A DNA stretch of 52,660 nt, taken from Pseudomonadota bacterium. GTDB taxonomy: Bacteria > Pseudomonadota > Gammaproteobacteria > Xanthomonadales > Rhodanobacteraceae. The notes beneath the pieces were generated by a model that saw only the letters and a list, made by a program, of their open reading frames with translations, was not told where the DNA came from and did no database searches. This document shows positions 28,894 to 38,345 of the stretch, in pieces; positions within the stretch are counted from its first letter, which is position 1, and each line of letters starts with the position of its first letter. The DNA lies in assembly GCA_029561145.1 (NCBI GenBank), contig JAKQJM010000006.1:1-52660 (forward strand), read 5' to 3'. Made by a program: the position numbers and the translations under genes.

Positions 28894-30697
28894 CGCCGAG
28901 ATCGTTCAGCAAACGCAGCGTGCGTTCGAGTTCGCCCTTGCCGAGCAGCCGGGTCGGCAGCGACGCCAGGCCAGACCAGCGGCCCAGGCCGACAGCCGCG
29001 CCGCTGTTGCTGAGCGAGAGCGCGAACCGCTCCCAGGTACTCAGTTCGCGCTCGACATAGCGGGTCCGATAGTCGGTGCCGAGATTTCCGAGGGCGGCCG
29101 CGGCGCCTATCGCGTCATGCAATCCGCCGAGCTTGTCGACGAGTCCACGTTCCTTCGCCTGGGCGCCGCTCCAGACCCGACCCTGCGCAATCCCGTCGAT
29201 CTGCTCGGAAGTCTTGCCGCGCGCTTCGGCGACCTTGCCGATGAAATCGCGATAGCCCCGCTGCAGCACGCTGGTCAACATCGTTTCGACCTGTGGATTG
29301 AGCGGTCTGCGGATGTCGTAGGCACCGGCAATCGGCGTGGTCGACACGCCATCGGTGTGGATGCCGATCTTCTCGAGTGCCTGCGGAATCGTCACGAGCA
29401 TGCCGTAGATGCCGATCGATCCGGTGATCGTGGTCGGTTGCGCCCAGATCTCGTCGGCGTTCATCGAGATCCAGTAGCCACCGCTGGCCGCGACATCCCC
29501 CATCGACACGACGACCGGGATGCCGTCGGCCTGGATCAGTTCGATTTCACGGCGGATGACTTCCGAAGCGTAGGCATCGCCGCCGGGTGAGTCGACGCGC
29601 AATACGACGGCCTTCACCCTGTCGTCTTCGCGGACCTGGCGCAGCAGACCTGCCGCGGTCGTTGCACCGACCATTCCCTGCGCCTGCTCGCCCTGCACGA
29701 TGTCGCCCTGGGCGACGACGACAGCCACTTCGGGACGCGGGTCGGGCAGGTTTTGCGCGACCTGCATGCCGAGATAGTTCGACCAGTTGATCTGGCGGAA
29801 CGTCTCGCCACTGTCATCGGGTTTGCCCATCTCGCGGAGCAGCTTGCGCGCCTGTGTGCGCGTGGCGAGCTTGTCGACGAGTCCGCGATCCAGCGCGAGC
29901 CTGGCGAGATCGCCATCGAATTGCGGGACCAGCACGTCGAGCTGGGCGACGTCGTTCGCGAGCGCGCTGGAATCGAGCTTGCGCAGCGCGGCGATCTCGT
30001 CGAGGAATTCGTTCCAGATGCCACCCATCCAGAACAGATCGGCTTCCTTGGCAGCGTCCGACGCACGATTGAGGATGTAGGGCTCGCCGGCCGACTTGTA
30101 TTGACCGACCCGGATCAGGTGCACATCGACGCCGAGCTTGTCGAGCGCATCACGATAATAGCTGCGGTAATTGGCGAATCCCTCGAGCATCACCGAACCC
30201 TGCGGATCAAGCAGGATCTGGTCGGCATGGGCAGCCAGATAGTACTGGCCCTGTTCCATCCCCTCGGAGACGACAACGACATCTTTCCTTGCCGCGCGGA
30301 ATCGGTCGAGGGCCTGGCCGATCTCGCGCATGGTCGAGATGCCGGCGGACATCTGGTCCGGGATCAGCACGATACGCGCGATGCGCGTGTCGCTCGCGGC
30401 AGCGTCAATCGCCTGCAGAAGATCGCGCAGCTGCACTTCCTTGCTGGCCTCGCCGCTGAGGCTGGCGATGGCACGTTCGCTGGCGTCGGTACTGTACTGC
30501 TCGACGATCATGCCTTGCGGATCGAGCACCAGCGCCGTCTGTTCGCCGATGATCGGCGCGGCGCGGAAAAGGGCGGCGAACAGCAGGCACAGCACGATCA
30601 CGAGGATCACGTTGAGAATCAGGCGACGCGTGAAGTTCAGCGTGTTCCAGATTCCACGCATCAGGCGCATGACGATGCCCGGTTGGGATGACGACAT
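28847..30697 (-). CDS. sppA: Signal peptide peptidase SppA, 67K type
   Basis: A 616-residue inner-membrane serine protease (E. coli SppA 618) that degrades leftover signal peptides. One membrane segment lies near residues 26-46, with the rest periplasmic. Two tandem ClpP-like domains supply the Ser/Lys dyad: Lys201 in GQYKSAGEPY and Ser405 in DVAASGGYWISM. ATG at 30697 is chosen because GGAG lies 6 nt upstream; the frame is open much further, to 32293, but that part is the antisense shadow of the MATE gene. It lies 101 bp after the MATE gene. The 3' end overlaps a direct repeat. Confidence 0.95.
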   Translation of the reverse strand: MSSSQPGIVMRLMRGIWNTLNFTRRLILNVILVIVLCLLFAALFRAAPIIGEQTALVLDPQGMIVEQYSTDASERAIASLSGEASKEVQLRDLLQAIDAAASDTRIARIVLIPDQMSAGISTMREIGQALDRFRAARKDVVVVSEGMEQGQYYLAAHADQILLDPQGSVMLEGFANYRSYYRDALDKLGVDVHLIRVGQYKSAGEPYILNRASDAAKEADLFWMGGIWNEFLDEIAALRKLDSSALANDVAQLDVLVPQFDGDLARLALDRGLVDKLATRTQARKLLREMGKPDDSGETFRQINWSNYLGMQVAQNLPDPRPEVAVVVAQGDIVQGEQAQGMVGATTAAGLLRQVREDDRVKAVVLRVDSPGGDAYASEVIRREIELIQADGIPVVVSMGDVAASGGYWISMNADEIWAQPTTITGSIGIYGMLVTIPQALEKIGIHTDGVSTTPIAGAYDIRRPLNPQVETMLTSVLQRGYRDFIGKVAEARGKTSEQIDGIAQGRVWSGAQAKERGLVDKLGGLHDAIGAAAALGNLGTDYRTRYVERELSTWERFALSLSNSGAAVGLGRWSGLASLPTRLLGKGELERTLRLLNDLGGNRFGVIAHCSCALN

Positions 30698-30798
30698 CTT
30701 TGACTCCAGTCCGGTGAGCGGAACGATTCCCGCGGCCGTGAAGTTGGAAAGGGTAGCCGAATGCGCGTGCGGCGACATGCGTCGAACGGCACGGGATG

Positions 30799-32166
30799 CT
30801 ATTCGGCTGCCGGCAGCTTCAGCGCAATCGACCAGAACCGCGAAGTCAGCAGGACCGCCGCGGCGCTGAGCCCGGCAATCAGGCCCATCCACATGCCGGG
30901 CGCTCCGAGTCCCTTGTGGAATGCGAGCCAGAGGCCGACCGGCATGCCGACGCACCAGTAGGCGACGCCCGAGATCAGCATCGGCACGCGCGTGTCCTTG
31001 AGGCCGCGCAGGGCACCGTTCGATGCCGCCTGGACGCCATCGGAAAGCTGGAAGATCGCGGCCAGGGCGAGCAACTGCGCTGCCAATGCGATGACGGCGC
31101 CATCGGTGGTGTACAGCGCGGCGATGTATTCGGGCATCGTGAACAGCAAGGTCGCCGATGCGACCTGCATGCACAGCGTCAGCATCAAGCCGACCGCGCC
31201 CGCCTGGCGCACGCCGTGCCCGTCGTTGCGGCCGCGCGCAAAGCCGACGCGTACGGTGGTGGCCATCGCGATGCCGAGCGGCACCATGAATACGACCGAT
31301 GCGATATTGATCGCGATCTGGTGGCTGGCAATGATGTCGGCGCCGAGCTTGCCGATGGTCAGGGCGACGGCGACGAACAGGCCGGCTTCCATGAGCAGGG
31401 TCACCGCGATCGGTGCGCCGATGCCGATCAGTTCCCCGAGCTTGCCCCGGTCCGGCCGGTCGAAAACCGCGAGCAGGTGCAGGTCCCGGTAGCGCGAGCG
31501 CCGCGCGACATAAAGCGCGAATGCGGCACACTGGATCCAGAGCACGATCGCCGTGGCCAATCCGCAGCCGAATGCGCCGAGGCGCGGAATGCCGAAAGCG
31601 CCGTACATGAGGATGTAACCGAGTGGACCGAGCAGGACCAGGCCGAGCATGCTGAAGTACATGGTCGGGCGGGTCAGGCCCATGCCCTCGCTGAGGCCGC
31701 GCAGGGCGAAGAACACCGAAAGCGCCGGTGCGCCCCAGGCGATCGCGCGCATGAAGGACGTCGCATCGGCAACCAGGCTCGCATCGACACCGATCAGACC
31801 GAACAGCATCGGCCCGAGCAAGGCTGCAGCGAATCCAAGGCCGATGCCGAGCGGAATGGCCAGCCACAATGCCTGGCGGAACAACGCACCGATTTCGTGT
31901 TCGCGACCGGCGCCACGCAACTGGGCGACCGACGGCTGCAGCGCCATCATCACGCCGATGATCGTGATGATCGCGAGCACCCAGACGTTGCTGCCAAGCG
32001 CAACGGCACCGAGCGTGTGTGCATCGAGGTGGCCGGCAAGCACGGTATCGATCAGGTTCATGCCGATCGCCGAAAGCTGGCCGAGCACCAGCGGTGCGGC
32101 GAGGCGGATCGTTGCAGCAAACTCGGTGGCCAACCGGGGGCGGTCGGTGGATAGAATGGCGGTCAT
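30799..32166 (-). CDS. MATE-family multidrug efflux transporter
   Basis: A 455-residue inner-membrane protein with about 12 membrane segments in two pseudo-symmetric halves. It resembles the NorM group, with LAAPLVLGQLSAIGMNLIDTVLAGH in the first helix pair and a matching IGAPIAVTLLMEAG in the second half. NorM-type pumps export cationic drugs using Na+ or H+ gradients. ATG at 32166 is supported by AGGA about 10 nt upstream. The gene is divergent from the extended-SDR gene, 116 bp away, and upstream of sppA. Confidence 0.93.
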   Translation of the reverse strand: MTAILSTDRPRLATEFAATIRLAAPLVLGQLSAIGMNLIDTVLAGHLDAHTLGAVALGSNVWVLAIITIIGVMMALQPSVAQLRGAGREHEIGALFRQALWLAIPLGIGLGFAAALLGPMLFGLIGVDASLVADATSFMRAIAWGAPALSVFFALRGLSEGMGLTRPTMYFSMLGLVLLGPLGYILMYGAFGIPRLGAFGCGLATAIVLWIQCAAFALYVARRSRYRDLHLLAVFDRPDRGKLGELIGIGAPIAVTLLMEAGLFVAVALTIGKLGADIIASHQIAINIASVVFMVPLGIAMATTVRVGFARGRNDGHGVRQAGAVGLMLTLCMQVASATLLFTMPEYIAALYTTDGAVIALAAQLLALAAIFQLSDGVQAASNGALRGLKDTRVPMLISGVAYWCVGMPVGLWLAFHKGLGAPGMWMGLIAGLSAAAVLLTSRFWSIALKLPAAE

Positions 32167-32282
32167 CGGGAATGCTTCCTGCGACCGCGAAGTATAGCGG
32201 TGGACACGAAGACTTGTCGGCGGCAGGCCCACGCCGCCGCGACACCGGGGGCAGTGCGGTACCACGAAACGGAGTGAATCCC

Positions 32283-33269
32283 ATGCGCGTCATGCTGACC
32301 GGAGCGACCGGATTCCTCGGCGGCCATCTGGTCGATCGCCTGCTTGCCGATTCGGTCGAGGTTACCGCCGTCGTGCGCAGTCAGTCAGGGGCCGACGCGC
32401 TTGCACGACGCGGCGTGCGTTCCATCGTCGGCGCGCTGGATGATCCGAAGGCAATGCGCGATGCATTGCGCTTGCCGACCGATTGCGTCTTTCACGTCGC
32501 CGCCGACACCAGCACCTGGCGCGGACACGAGGAGCGCCAGACGCGCACCAATGTCGAAGGTACGCGCAACGTCCTTGCTGCAGCCCAGGCCACCGGTGTG
32601 CGCCGCTTCGTGCATACCTCGTCGGTGTCCGCATTCGGCCAGCAGGAGGCGATGCTGACCGAACGCTCGCCGCGATTGGGTAAGGAATCCTGGATCAACT
32701 ACGAGCGAACCAAGGCGATCGCGGAGGAACTCGTGCTCGAAGCGGACGCCAGCGGTGCGATCGAGGCGATGGTGCTCAATCCGGCGCATATCCTCGGGCC
32801 GGGCGACACGCACAACTGGGCGAGCCTGTTTCTGCTGATCGACCAGGGCAGGTTGCCTGGAGCGCCGCCGGGGTCGGGTGCTTTTGCCGATGTGCGCGAA
32901 GTAGCCAGGGCCGAGATCGCTGCCTGGCGGCATCCGGCTCACGGCGAGCAGTTCCTGCTCGGCGGCGTACAGGCCAGTTTTCTCGAACTGATCCAGGCGA
33001 CCGCACACGAGCTGGGGCGCAAGGCGCCGGCCAAGGCCATGCCGGCCGGATTCATCCGCAGCTACGCGCGCGTGCTCGATGCGATCAGTCGCGTGACCGG
33101 GCGCGAGCCGCCGCTGACACCGCAGGCGGTGTCGTTCACCTGTCATCATCTGCAGGTCGACTCCGGCAAGGCGATGCGCGAACTGGGCTATCGAACCACC
33201 CCGCTCGATACGCTGGTCCGCGACACTTGCAACTGGCTGCGCGACCAAGGAATGCTGAAACCACGATGA
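32283..33269 (+). CDS. Extended SDR, dihydroflavonol-4-reductase-like
   Basis: A 328-residue NAD(P)-dependent epimerase/reductase. It has TGATGFLGGHL (6-16), HVAAD near 70, SSVSAFG with the catalytic Ser, and the YERTK catalytic Tyr-Lys pair near 140-144. Similar bacterial proteins act on sterols, hopanoids or sugar derivatives; the substrate is not evident. GGAG lies 8 nt before the ATG. Its TGA overlaps the ATG of the DUF3667 gene (ATGA), so the two are coupled. Confidence 0.88.
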   Translation: MRVMLTGATGFLGGHLVDRLLADSVEVTAVVRSQSGADALARRGVRSIVGALDDPKAMRDALRLPTDCVFHVAADTSTWRGHEERQTRTNVEGTRNVLAAAQATGVRRFVHTSSVSAFGQQEAMLTERSPRLGKESWINYERTKAIAEELVLEADASGAIEAMVLNPAHILGPGDTHNWASLFLLIDQGRLPGAPPGSGAFADVREVARAEIAAWRHPAHGEQFLLGGVQASFLELIQATAHELGRKAPAKAMPAGFIRSYARVLDAISRVTGREPPLTPQAVSFTCHHLQVDSGKAMRELGYRTTPLDTLVRDTCNWLRDQGMLKPR

Positions 33270-34480
33270 GCACGTCCATCGAACTGCCGCCTCCGCCGCC
33301 GCCGGTGCCCGAAACGGCAGCGGTTGATGCGGAATTCACGGCACCGTTGATCGATACGCCGGAGCGCACCTGTCCGAACTGCGGTGCGCCGGCACACGGG
33401 CCGTATTGCTACGCGTGCGGCCAGTCCGAGAAAGGCATGATCCGGCATCTGTCCGAGGTCTTGTCGGATCTGGCCGACATCGTCTTCAACGTCGATTCAC
33501 GGATCTTCCGCTCGTTGTGGGACCTCTACGTCCGGCCTGGCTACCTGACCACCGAATACGTCGCTGGGCGGCGCGCACGCTATGTCACGCCGTTCCGGCT
33601 GTTCTTCTTCCTCTCGATCATCGCGTTCTTCTCGATGCAGATGGCCTTGCCCGAGATCAATCCGAACGAACTCAAATTCGGTGTGTACGACAACATCGAA
33701 GAGGCCGCAACGCCCGAAGATGTGACCAAGGCCGTCGACGCGAGCATCGCCGCATTGACCGCAGCGAAGGACGTTCCGGCGATGTCGCCGAAGGCGCGCG
33801 CGAAGCTCGAAGAGAAGATCGAACAGATCCGGAACAGCGGAGTCAATCGCCTCGCCGAACTCGAGGAAGCGGCCAAGTCGCCGACCGGCGCCAAGACTCC
33901 CCCCAAGAAGCATTCGGGCAGGATCAGCCTGTTCGGCGACGAGCCTTGGGATTCGAAGACCAATCTAGTGAGCATCGGCTGGCTTTCGGAGGGCCTCAAC
34001 GCGAAGCTCAACCGCACGCTCGAGCACATGCAGGAGAACCTGGACGACATCAACAAGAATCCGGGTCGCCTGCTGGCCGGGTTCTTCTCGGTATTGCCGC
34101 AGACCTTGTTCGTATTGATGCCGTTGTTTGCCGTGCTGCTCAAGTTCTTCTATCTGTTCAAACGCCGGCTGTACATGGAGCATCTGCTGGTGGCCCTGCA
34201 CAGCCACGCGTTTATCTTCATGTCGGTACTGGTCATCCTAGGGCTCGGTGCTCTCGAAGGGCTGGCGGCAGGCAGGTTGTGGCTGTCGCAGCCCATCGGG
34301 TGGCTGCGAACCCTGGCCTGGACCTGGCTGTTCCTCTACCTGTTCCTGATGCAGAAGCGGGTCTACCGGCAAGGCTGGATCATGACGACGCTGAAGTATT
34401 CCGTGATCGGAATCAGCTATTCCGTGGTCCTCAGCATCGCTCTGGTTTTTGCCGGCCTGATCAGTCTTGCGCTGACCTGA
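33266..34480 (+). CDS. DUF3667 membrane protein with N-terminal zinc ribbon
   Basis: A 404-residue protein. The N terminus is proline-rich (a run of Pro near residue 8), then a zinc ribbon CPNCG...CYACGQ (about 36-52). A conserved segment RPGYLTTEYVAGRRARYVTPFRLFFFLSIIAFF follows, characteristic of DUF3667. A charged soluble region (about 130-260) separates the first membrane segment from four or five C-terminal ones. It is an inner-membrane protein of unknown function. It overlaps the upstream SDR gene by 4 bp. Confidence 0.88.
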   Translation: MSTSIELPPPPPPVPETAAVDAEFTAPLIDTPERTCPNCGAPAHGPYCYACGQSEKGMIRHLSEVLSDLADIVFNVDSRIFRSLWDLYVRPGYLTTEYVAGRRARYVTPFRLFFFLSIIAFFSMQMALPEINPNELKFGVYDNIEEAATPEDVTKAVDASIAALTAAKDVPAMSPKARAKLEEKIEQIRNSGVNRLAELEEAAKSPTGAKTPPKKHSGRISLFGDEPWDSKTNLVSIGWLSEGLNAKLNRTLEHMQENLDDINKNPGRLLAGFFSVLPQTLFVLMPLFAVLLKFFYLFKRRLYMEHLLVALHSHAFIFMSVLVILGLGALEGLAAGRLWLSQPIGWLRTLAWTWLFLYLFLMQKRVYRQGWIMTTLKYSVIGISYSVVLSIALVFAGLISLALT

Positions 34481-34966
34481 GACACCTTCGCTGTTCGGCA
34501 GTGGCTGGATCGCGCCGCGATCGCCGTTGCGGCGATCGACCGAGCCGGCGGAAGCCGCGGTCCGTCCGGAGAGAAAGCAGCCATGGGCAGTTGCGGGATT
34601 TCCCGACCTGTCAAGGCTGTTTTGCACAGCGTCGCGGGGCGTCGTCATGCGCGGCAACGAACGTGTCACGAGCCCGACCGAGACGCTTTGTATACTCGCA
34701 ACGTATTGAAAAACAACGAATATTGGTGAGTGGTCAAAGTTTCACCAAGATGACATGGAGCGCGCCGCGGCGGCCCGGGCAGGCTCAATCCAGAGGCTCA
34801 TCCACATACTTATCCACAGGCGCTGTGGATAAGGGAAAATCCGTTGCCACACCAGCGACTTGGAAGGTCATTCTCGGTTTGTCCTGAGAAAGATGCCGCA
34901 AGTGGAGGGGCTGTCCGTTTGCGCCGCGGGTACACTGCCTCCTCATCCTCGCAGAACCCTTGCAGC
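34481..34966. other. Gene-free interval upstream of priA
   Basis: No supported gene. It holds a 9-bp perfect hairpin (34518-34538, cgatcgccg/cggcgatcg, TTG loop) that may end the DUF3667 transcript, a comparatively AT-rich stretch (about 34688-34750, including tatac, gaaaaacaacgaatatt), and then a cluster of DnaA-box-like 9-mers (34798-34833). The priA promoter must lie here. Confidence 0.6.
34798..34833. promoter_or_regulatory. Cluster of DnaA boxes upstream of priA
   Basis: TCATCCACA (34798-34806, +), TTATCCACA (34810-34818, +, perfect consensus) and TTATCCACA on the minus strand (34832-34824, perfect). The last two form an 11-bp perfect inverted repeat (CTTATCCACAG/CTGTGGATAAG) with a 3-bp centre. 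They lie about 135 bp before the priA start and just after an AT-rich stretch. Confidence 0.75.
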
Positions 34967-37153
34967 ATGCCGCGTATCGTCCGCGTGGCGGTCCCTGTGC
35001 CGCTGCCCCGATTGTTCGACTACGTCCTGGTTCCACACATGGAGCCGCCCCCGGTCGGTAGTCGGGTACGCGTGCCGTTCGCCCAGGGCGAAAGGATCGG
35101 CATCGTTCTCGATGTCGTCGAGACCAGCGAACATCCGGATGACCAGCTCAAGCCGATCTCGGCGATCCTCGATCAGGATCCTCCGCTGAGCGCCGAATTG
35201 ATCGGCACGTTGAGCTGGGCGGCGCGTTACTATCAGCATCCGATCGGGGAGGTGCTTGAATCGGCCTTGCCGGTGCTGCTGCGTAACGGCGGCGAACTGC
35301 CCGAGCGCGGGGTTGCGGGCGTGCGCCTGACGGACGCGGGCCGGGCGACATGGGCAGATCCGCGGCGTCGGCGCGGCACGCGCAGCAGTGACCTGCTCGA
35401 AGCGCTCGGGCAAGGCGCATTGCCGGCGACCGGACTCGATTCGGGATTGCCGGGTTGGCGAACGGCATTTCGCCGGCTGCGAGCGCGTGGTCTGGTCGAG
35501 GACGTCCGCTTGCCGGCGACGCCACGCCGGGCCGACCCGGTCACGGCGCCTCGGCTGAACGACGAACAGCAGCGCGCGGTCGCGGCGATCAACGCACAAC
35601 CTGACCGCTTTGCTCCGTTCCTGCTCGATGGCGTCACCGGCAGTGGCAAGACCGAGGTCTATCTCGCCGCGATCGCCGCGGCCCTCGCGCGCGGACGGCA
35701 ATCACTGGTGCTGGTGCCCGAGATCGCCCTGACGCCGCAGACCACGCGACGTTTTCGCGAGCGGCTCGGCCTCGATATCGCGATCCTGCATTCGGGACTC
35801 ACCGAGCGTGAACGGGCGGCGGCCTGGCTGTCGGCCGCGCGCGGCGAGGCGAAAGTCATCCTCGGGACACGCTCGGCGATCTTCGTGCCGCTGCCGGAGC
35901 CCGGTTTGATCATTGTCGACGAGGAGCACGACGCCTCGTTCAAGCAACAGGATGGATTCCGTTATCACGCCCGCGATCTCGCTATGGTCCGGGCCAAGGC
36001 ACTCGATGTGCCGATCGTGCTTGGTTCGGCAACGCCGTCGCTGGAAAGCCTCGCGAATGCCGAATCGAAGCGTTATGCGCTGTTGCGTTTGTCCCACCGC
36101 GCCGGCGCCGCGACCCCGCCTTCACTGACGATCATGGATCTGCGCCGTAAACGCCTCGACAACGGTCTCGCCCTGAACACGCTTGCAGCAATCTCCGAAT
36201 GCCTGGCGCGTGGCGAGCAGGTGCTGGTCTTCCGCAATCGCCGCGGCTACGCACCGGTGCTGATCTGTCAGGCCTGTGGCTGGAGTGCGCAGTGCGCGCA
36301 GTGCGACCGACCGCTGACCCTGCATCGCGGAGCAGCGCGCCTGCGCTGCCATCACTGCGCTGCCGAAGCGCGTGTTCCAGCCGTCTGCCCGGAATGTTCG
36401 GGTACGAGCCTGGCACCGCAAGGCCAGGGGACCGAGCGGATCGAGGAAGCGTTGCAGCAGCGCTTCCCGGACGTACCGATCCTGCGCGTCGATCGCGACA
36501 GCACGCGCAATCGTTCGGGTCGGGATGCGATTTTCGAGCAGCTCGACGTGTCCGGTCCGCGCATCCTCGTCGGCACCCAGATGCTCGCGAAGGGACACGA
36601 CCTGCCCAATCTGACCCTCGTCGTGGTCGCGGGCGTCGACGAGGGTTTGCACAGCGTCGATTTTCGCGCCGGAGAACGCCTGGGCCAGCTCATCGTGCAG
36701 GTGGCCGGCCGGGCGGGCCGTGCCGATCGGGCAGGTGCGGTGATCCTGCAGACCCATCATCCCGATCATCCATTGCTGCGCGCCTTGATCGATGGCGGCT
36801 ATCCGGCGCTCGCGGGAAGCCTGATCGCGGAACGAAGACAAGCCGGATTGCCGCCGTTCGCGAACTTCGCCCTGCTGCGCGCAGAAGCCAGGCAGATGGC
36901 CGATGTGACAGCTTTCCTTGGGCTGGCTATCGAGTCCGCGCGCGCAACGCCGCTGGCGGTTTCGGCACACGGGCCGCTGCCCGCACCGATGCCGCGGCGC
37001 GCCGGCTTCCAGCGCGCCCAGGTCCTGATCGAGGCGGCCGAACGCAGCGCCCTGCAGGCGTTCCTGCCGGAATGGCTGGCCGGGTTGCGTGCACTCAAGG
37101 AATCACGTCGCGTGCGCTGGTCAATCGATGTCGATCCCGTCGACATGGGTTGA
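34967..37153 (+). CDS. priA: Primosomal replication restart helicase PriA
   Basis: A 728-residue protein (E. coli 732) that recognises stalled forks and reloads DnaB. The N-terminal 3'-binding domain (VAVPVPLPRLFDYVLVP) is followed by Walker A GVTGSGKT, Walker B DEEH, and two zinc-binding Cys groups (CQACGWSAQCAQC, CHHC, CPEC). The helicase C-terminal lobe has VGTQMLAKGHDLPNLTLV and QVAGRAGRADR. ATG at 34967 gives the conserved N terminus MPRIVRVAVPVP; an open upstream extension to 34844 is not conserved-looking. It ends 30 bp before a strong terminator. Confidence 0.96.
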   Translation: MPRIVRVAVPVPLPRLFDYVLVPHMEPPPVGSRVRVPFAQGERIGIVLDVVETSEHPDDQLKPISAILDQDPPLSAELIGTLSWAARYYQHPIGEVLESALPVLLRNGGELPERGVAGVRLTDAGRATWADPRRRRGTRSSDLLEALGQGALPATGLDSGLPGWRTAFRRLRARGLVEDVRLPATPRRADPVTAPRLNDEQQRAVAAINAQPDRFAPFLLDGVTGSGKTEVYLAAIAAALARGRQSLVLVPEIALTPQTTRRFRERLGLDIAILHSGLTERERAAAWLSAARGEAKVILGTRSAIFVPLPEPGLIIVDEEHDASFKQQDGFRYHARDLAMVRAKALDVPIVLGSATPSLESLANAESKRYALLRLSHRAGAATPPSLTIMDLRRKRLDNGLALNTLAAISECLARGEQVLVFRNRRGYAPVLICQACGWSAQCAQCDRPLTLHRGAARLRCHHCAAEARVPAVCPECSGTSLAPQGQGTERIEEALQQRFPDVPILRVDRDSTRNRSGRDAIFEQLDVSGPRILVGTQMLAKGHDLPNLTLVVVAGVDEGLHSVDFRAGERLGQLIVQVAGRAGRADRAGAVILQTHHPDHPLLRALIDGGYPALAGSLIAERRQAGLPPFANFALLRAEARQMADVTAFLGLAIESARATPLAVSAHGPLPAPMPRRAGFQRAQVLIEAAERSALQAFLPEWLAGLRALKESRRVRWSIDVDPVDMG

Positions 37154-37183
37154 TATCCCGCCCTGAACCGGGCACTTGAACGA

Positions 37184-37209
37184 AAAAGGCCCCGCGAGCG
37201 GGGCCTTTT
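37184..37209. terminator. Bidirectional intrinsic terminator between priA and rpoH
   Basis: An 11-bp perfect stem (aaaaggccccg 37184-37194 with cggggcctttt 37199-37209) with a 4-nt loop. T-rich right and A-rich left flanks let it work on both strands, between the convergent priA and rpoH genes. Confidence 0.93.
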
Positions 37210-37231
37210 GTTGACGTCTTCGAGATCTGGA

Positions 37232-38095
37232 TCAGGCGACGAAAAGGGCGCGCATCTTCTTCATCGCGTTGGCCTCGACCTGGCGGATACGCTCGGCTGA
37301 CACGCCATACTCGTCCGCGAGTTCCTGCAAGGTGGCCTTCTCGCCATCGACCAGCCAGCGACGCTGGATGATGTCACGCGAGCGCTCATCCAGCCGGGTC
37401 AGGCCGCGATTGAGCGTGTCCAGCGAGGACTCTTCCTCGGAGTCATTCTCGATGGCATCGTACGGGTCGGAGTTCTGATGGTCTTCGAGGAACATCACCG
37501 GCGAGGGGCGGGCATCCTCGTCATCGTCGGTCGGTGCATCGAACGCGATGTCACGGCCGCTCAATCGCGATTCCATCTCGCGTACGGTCGCCGCCGGGAC
37601 GCCAAGCTCGCGCGCCACCGTGTTGACCTCCTCGTTGTTCATCCAGCCGAGGCGCTTCTTCGACTTGCGCAGGTTGAAGAACAGTTTGCGCTGGGCCTTG
37701 GTCGTGGCGACCTTGACGATGCGCCAGTTGCGCAGGATGAACTCGTGCATCTCGGCGCGGATCCAGTGCACGGCAAACGACACCAGACGCACACCCTGAT
37801 CCGGATCGAAACGCTTCACCGCCTTCATCAGGCCGATATTGCCTTCCTGGATCAGGTCGGCGATCTGCAGGCCGTAGCCGGCATAGCCACGCGCGACGTG
37901 AACGACGAAGCGCAGATGTGACATGACCATCTTGCGTGCCGATTCGATGTTCTCGTTTTCGAGAAAGTCCCGAGAAAGCGCCTGCTCGTCTTCGAGACTC
38001 AGCATCGGGACGCGGTGAACCGCCGAAATATAGGCATCAAGGCTACCCAGCGGGCTGGGAACCGGGAAATTGCTGGTGATTACAGCATGGGTCAT
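37232..38095 (-). CDS. rpoH: Heat-shock sigma factor RpoH (sigma-32)
   Basis: A 287-residue sigma factor (E. coli 284). Region 2 has [38 protein letters not shown], the sigma-32 hallmark RpoH box [10 protein letters not shown] follows, and region 4 ends with [30 protein letters not shown] at 38095 is chosen because GAGGA lies 7 nt upstream; an ATG at 38113 lies upstream of that site. A perfect CIRCE operator sits 28 bp before the start codon. It belongs to the ftsE-ftsX-rpoH neighbourhood conserved in gammaproteobacteria, here with a response regulator and ung in between. Confidence 0.97.
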   Translation of the reverse strand: MTHAVITSNFPVPSPLGSLDAYISAVHRVPMLSLEDEQALSRDFLENENIESARKMVMSHLRFVVHVARGYAGYGLQIADLIQEGNIGLMKAVKRFDPDQGVRLVSFAVHWIRAEMHEFILRNWRIVKVATTKAQRKLFFNLRKSKKRLGWMNNEEVNTVARELGVPAATVREMESRLSGRDIAFDAPTDDDEDARPSPVMFLEDHQNSDPYDAIENDSEEESSLDTLNRGLTRLDERSRDIIQRRWLVDGEKATLQELADEYGVSAERIRQVEANAMKKMRALFVA

Positions 38096-38123
38096 GCAGA
38101 TGTCCTCATTCATGCAGCGAATT

Positions 38124-38150
38124 TTAGCACTCGCATGTTAAGAGTGCTAA
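38124..38150 (-). promoter_or_regulatory. CIRCE element (HrcA operator) upstream of rpoH
   Basis: TTAGCACTC-N9-GAGTGCTAA, an exact match to the CIRCE consensus with the canonical 9-bp spacer; the arms extend two bases further as T:A pairs (38122-38152). On the minus strand a possible promoter, TTAGCA-N18-TAAAAT, uses the two arms themselves as -35 and -10, so HrcA binding would block polymerase. CIRCE in the transcript leader can also destabilise mRNA. No hrcA, groE or dnaK gene is in the window. Confidence 0.93.
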
Positions 38151-38345
38151 AAGCCTCGGGGAGTTCCCGGGAAACACGGAGTTGCATCTATAACTGAACT
38201 GGCCGGTATAGTAGCCCGGAATCCATTAACGCGCAGTAAGCAATCCGGCAATTCCCCGTGAACAATCCTGCGTCGGTCAGCCGTTTGGACACGTTTGGAG
38301 TGGACTCGCCGGAATCAACCGTTACCTCCGGCACAGCGACGGGGC

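Noticed and set aside
30698-32293. In-frame extension of sppA to a 1148-residue protein.
   Set aside because: It is the shadow of the MATE gene on the same strand in another frame; the extension is Arg/Pro-rich without domains, and the ribosome binding site and conserved start of SppA are at 30697.
34690-34833. Chromosomal origin of replication.
   Set aside because: Only three DnaA-like boxes, no dnaA, dnaN, rpmH or gidA nearby, and GC skew could not be computed. Kept as a DnaA-box cluster instead.
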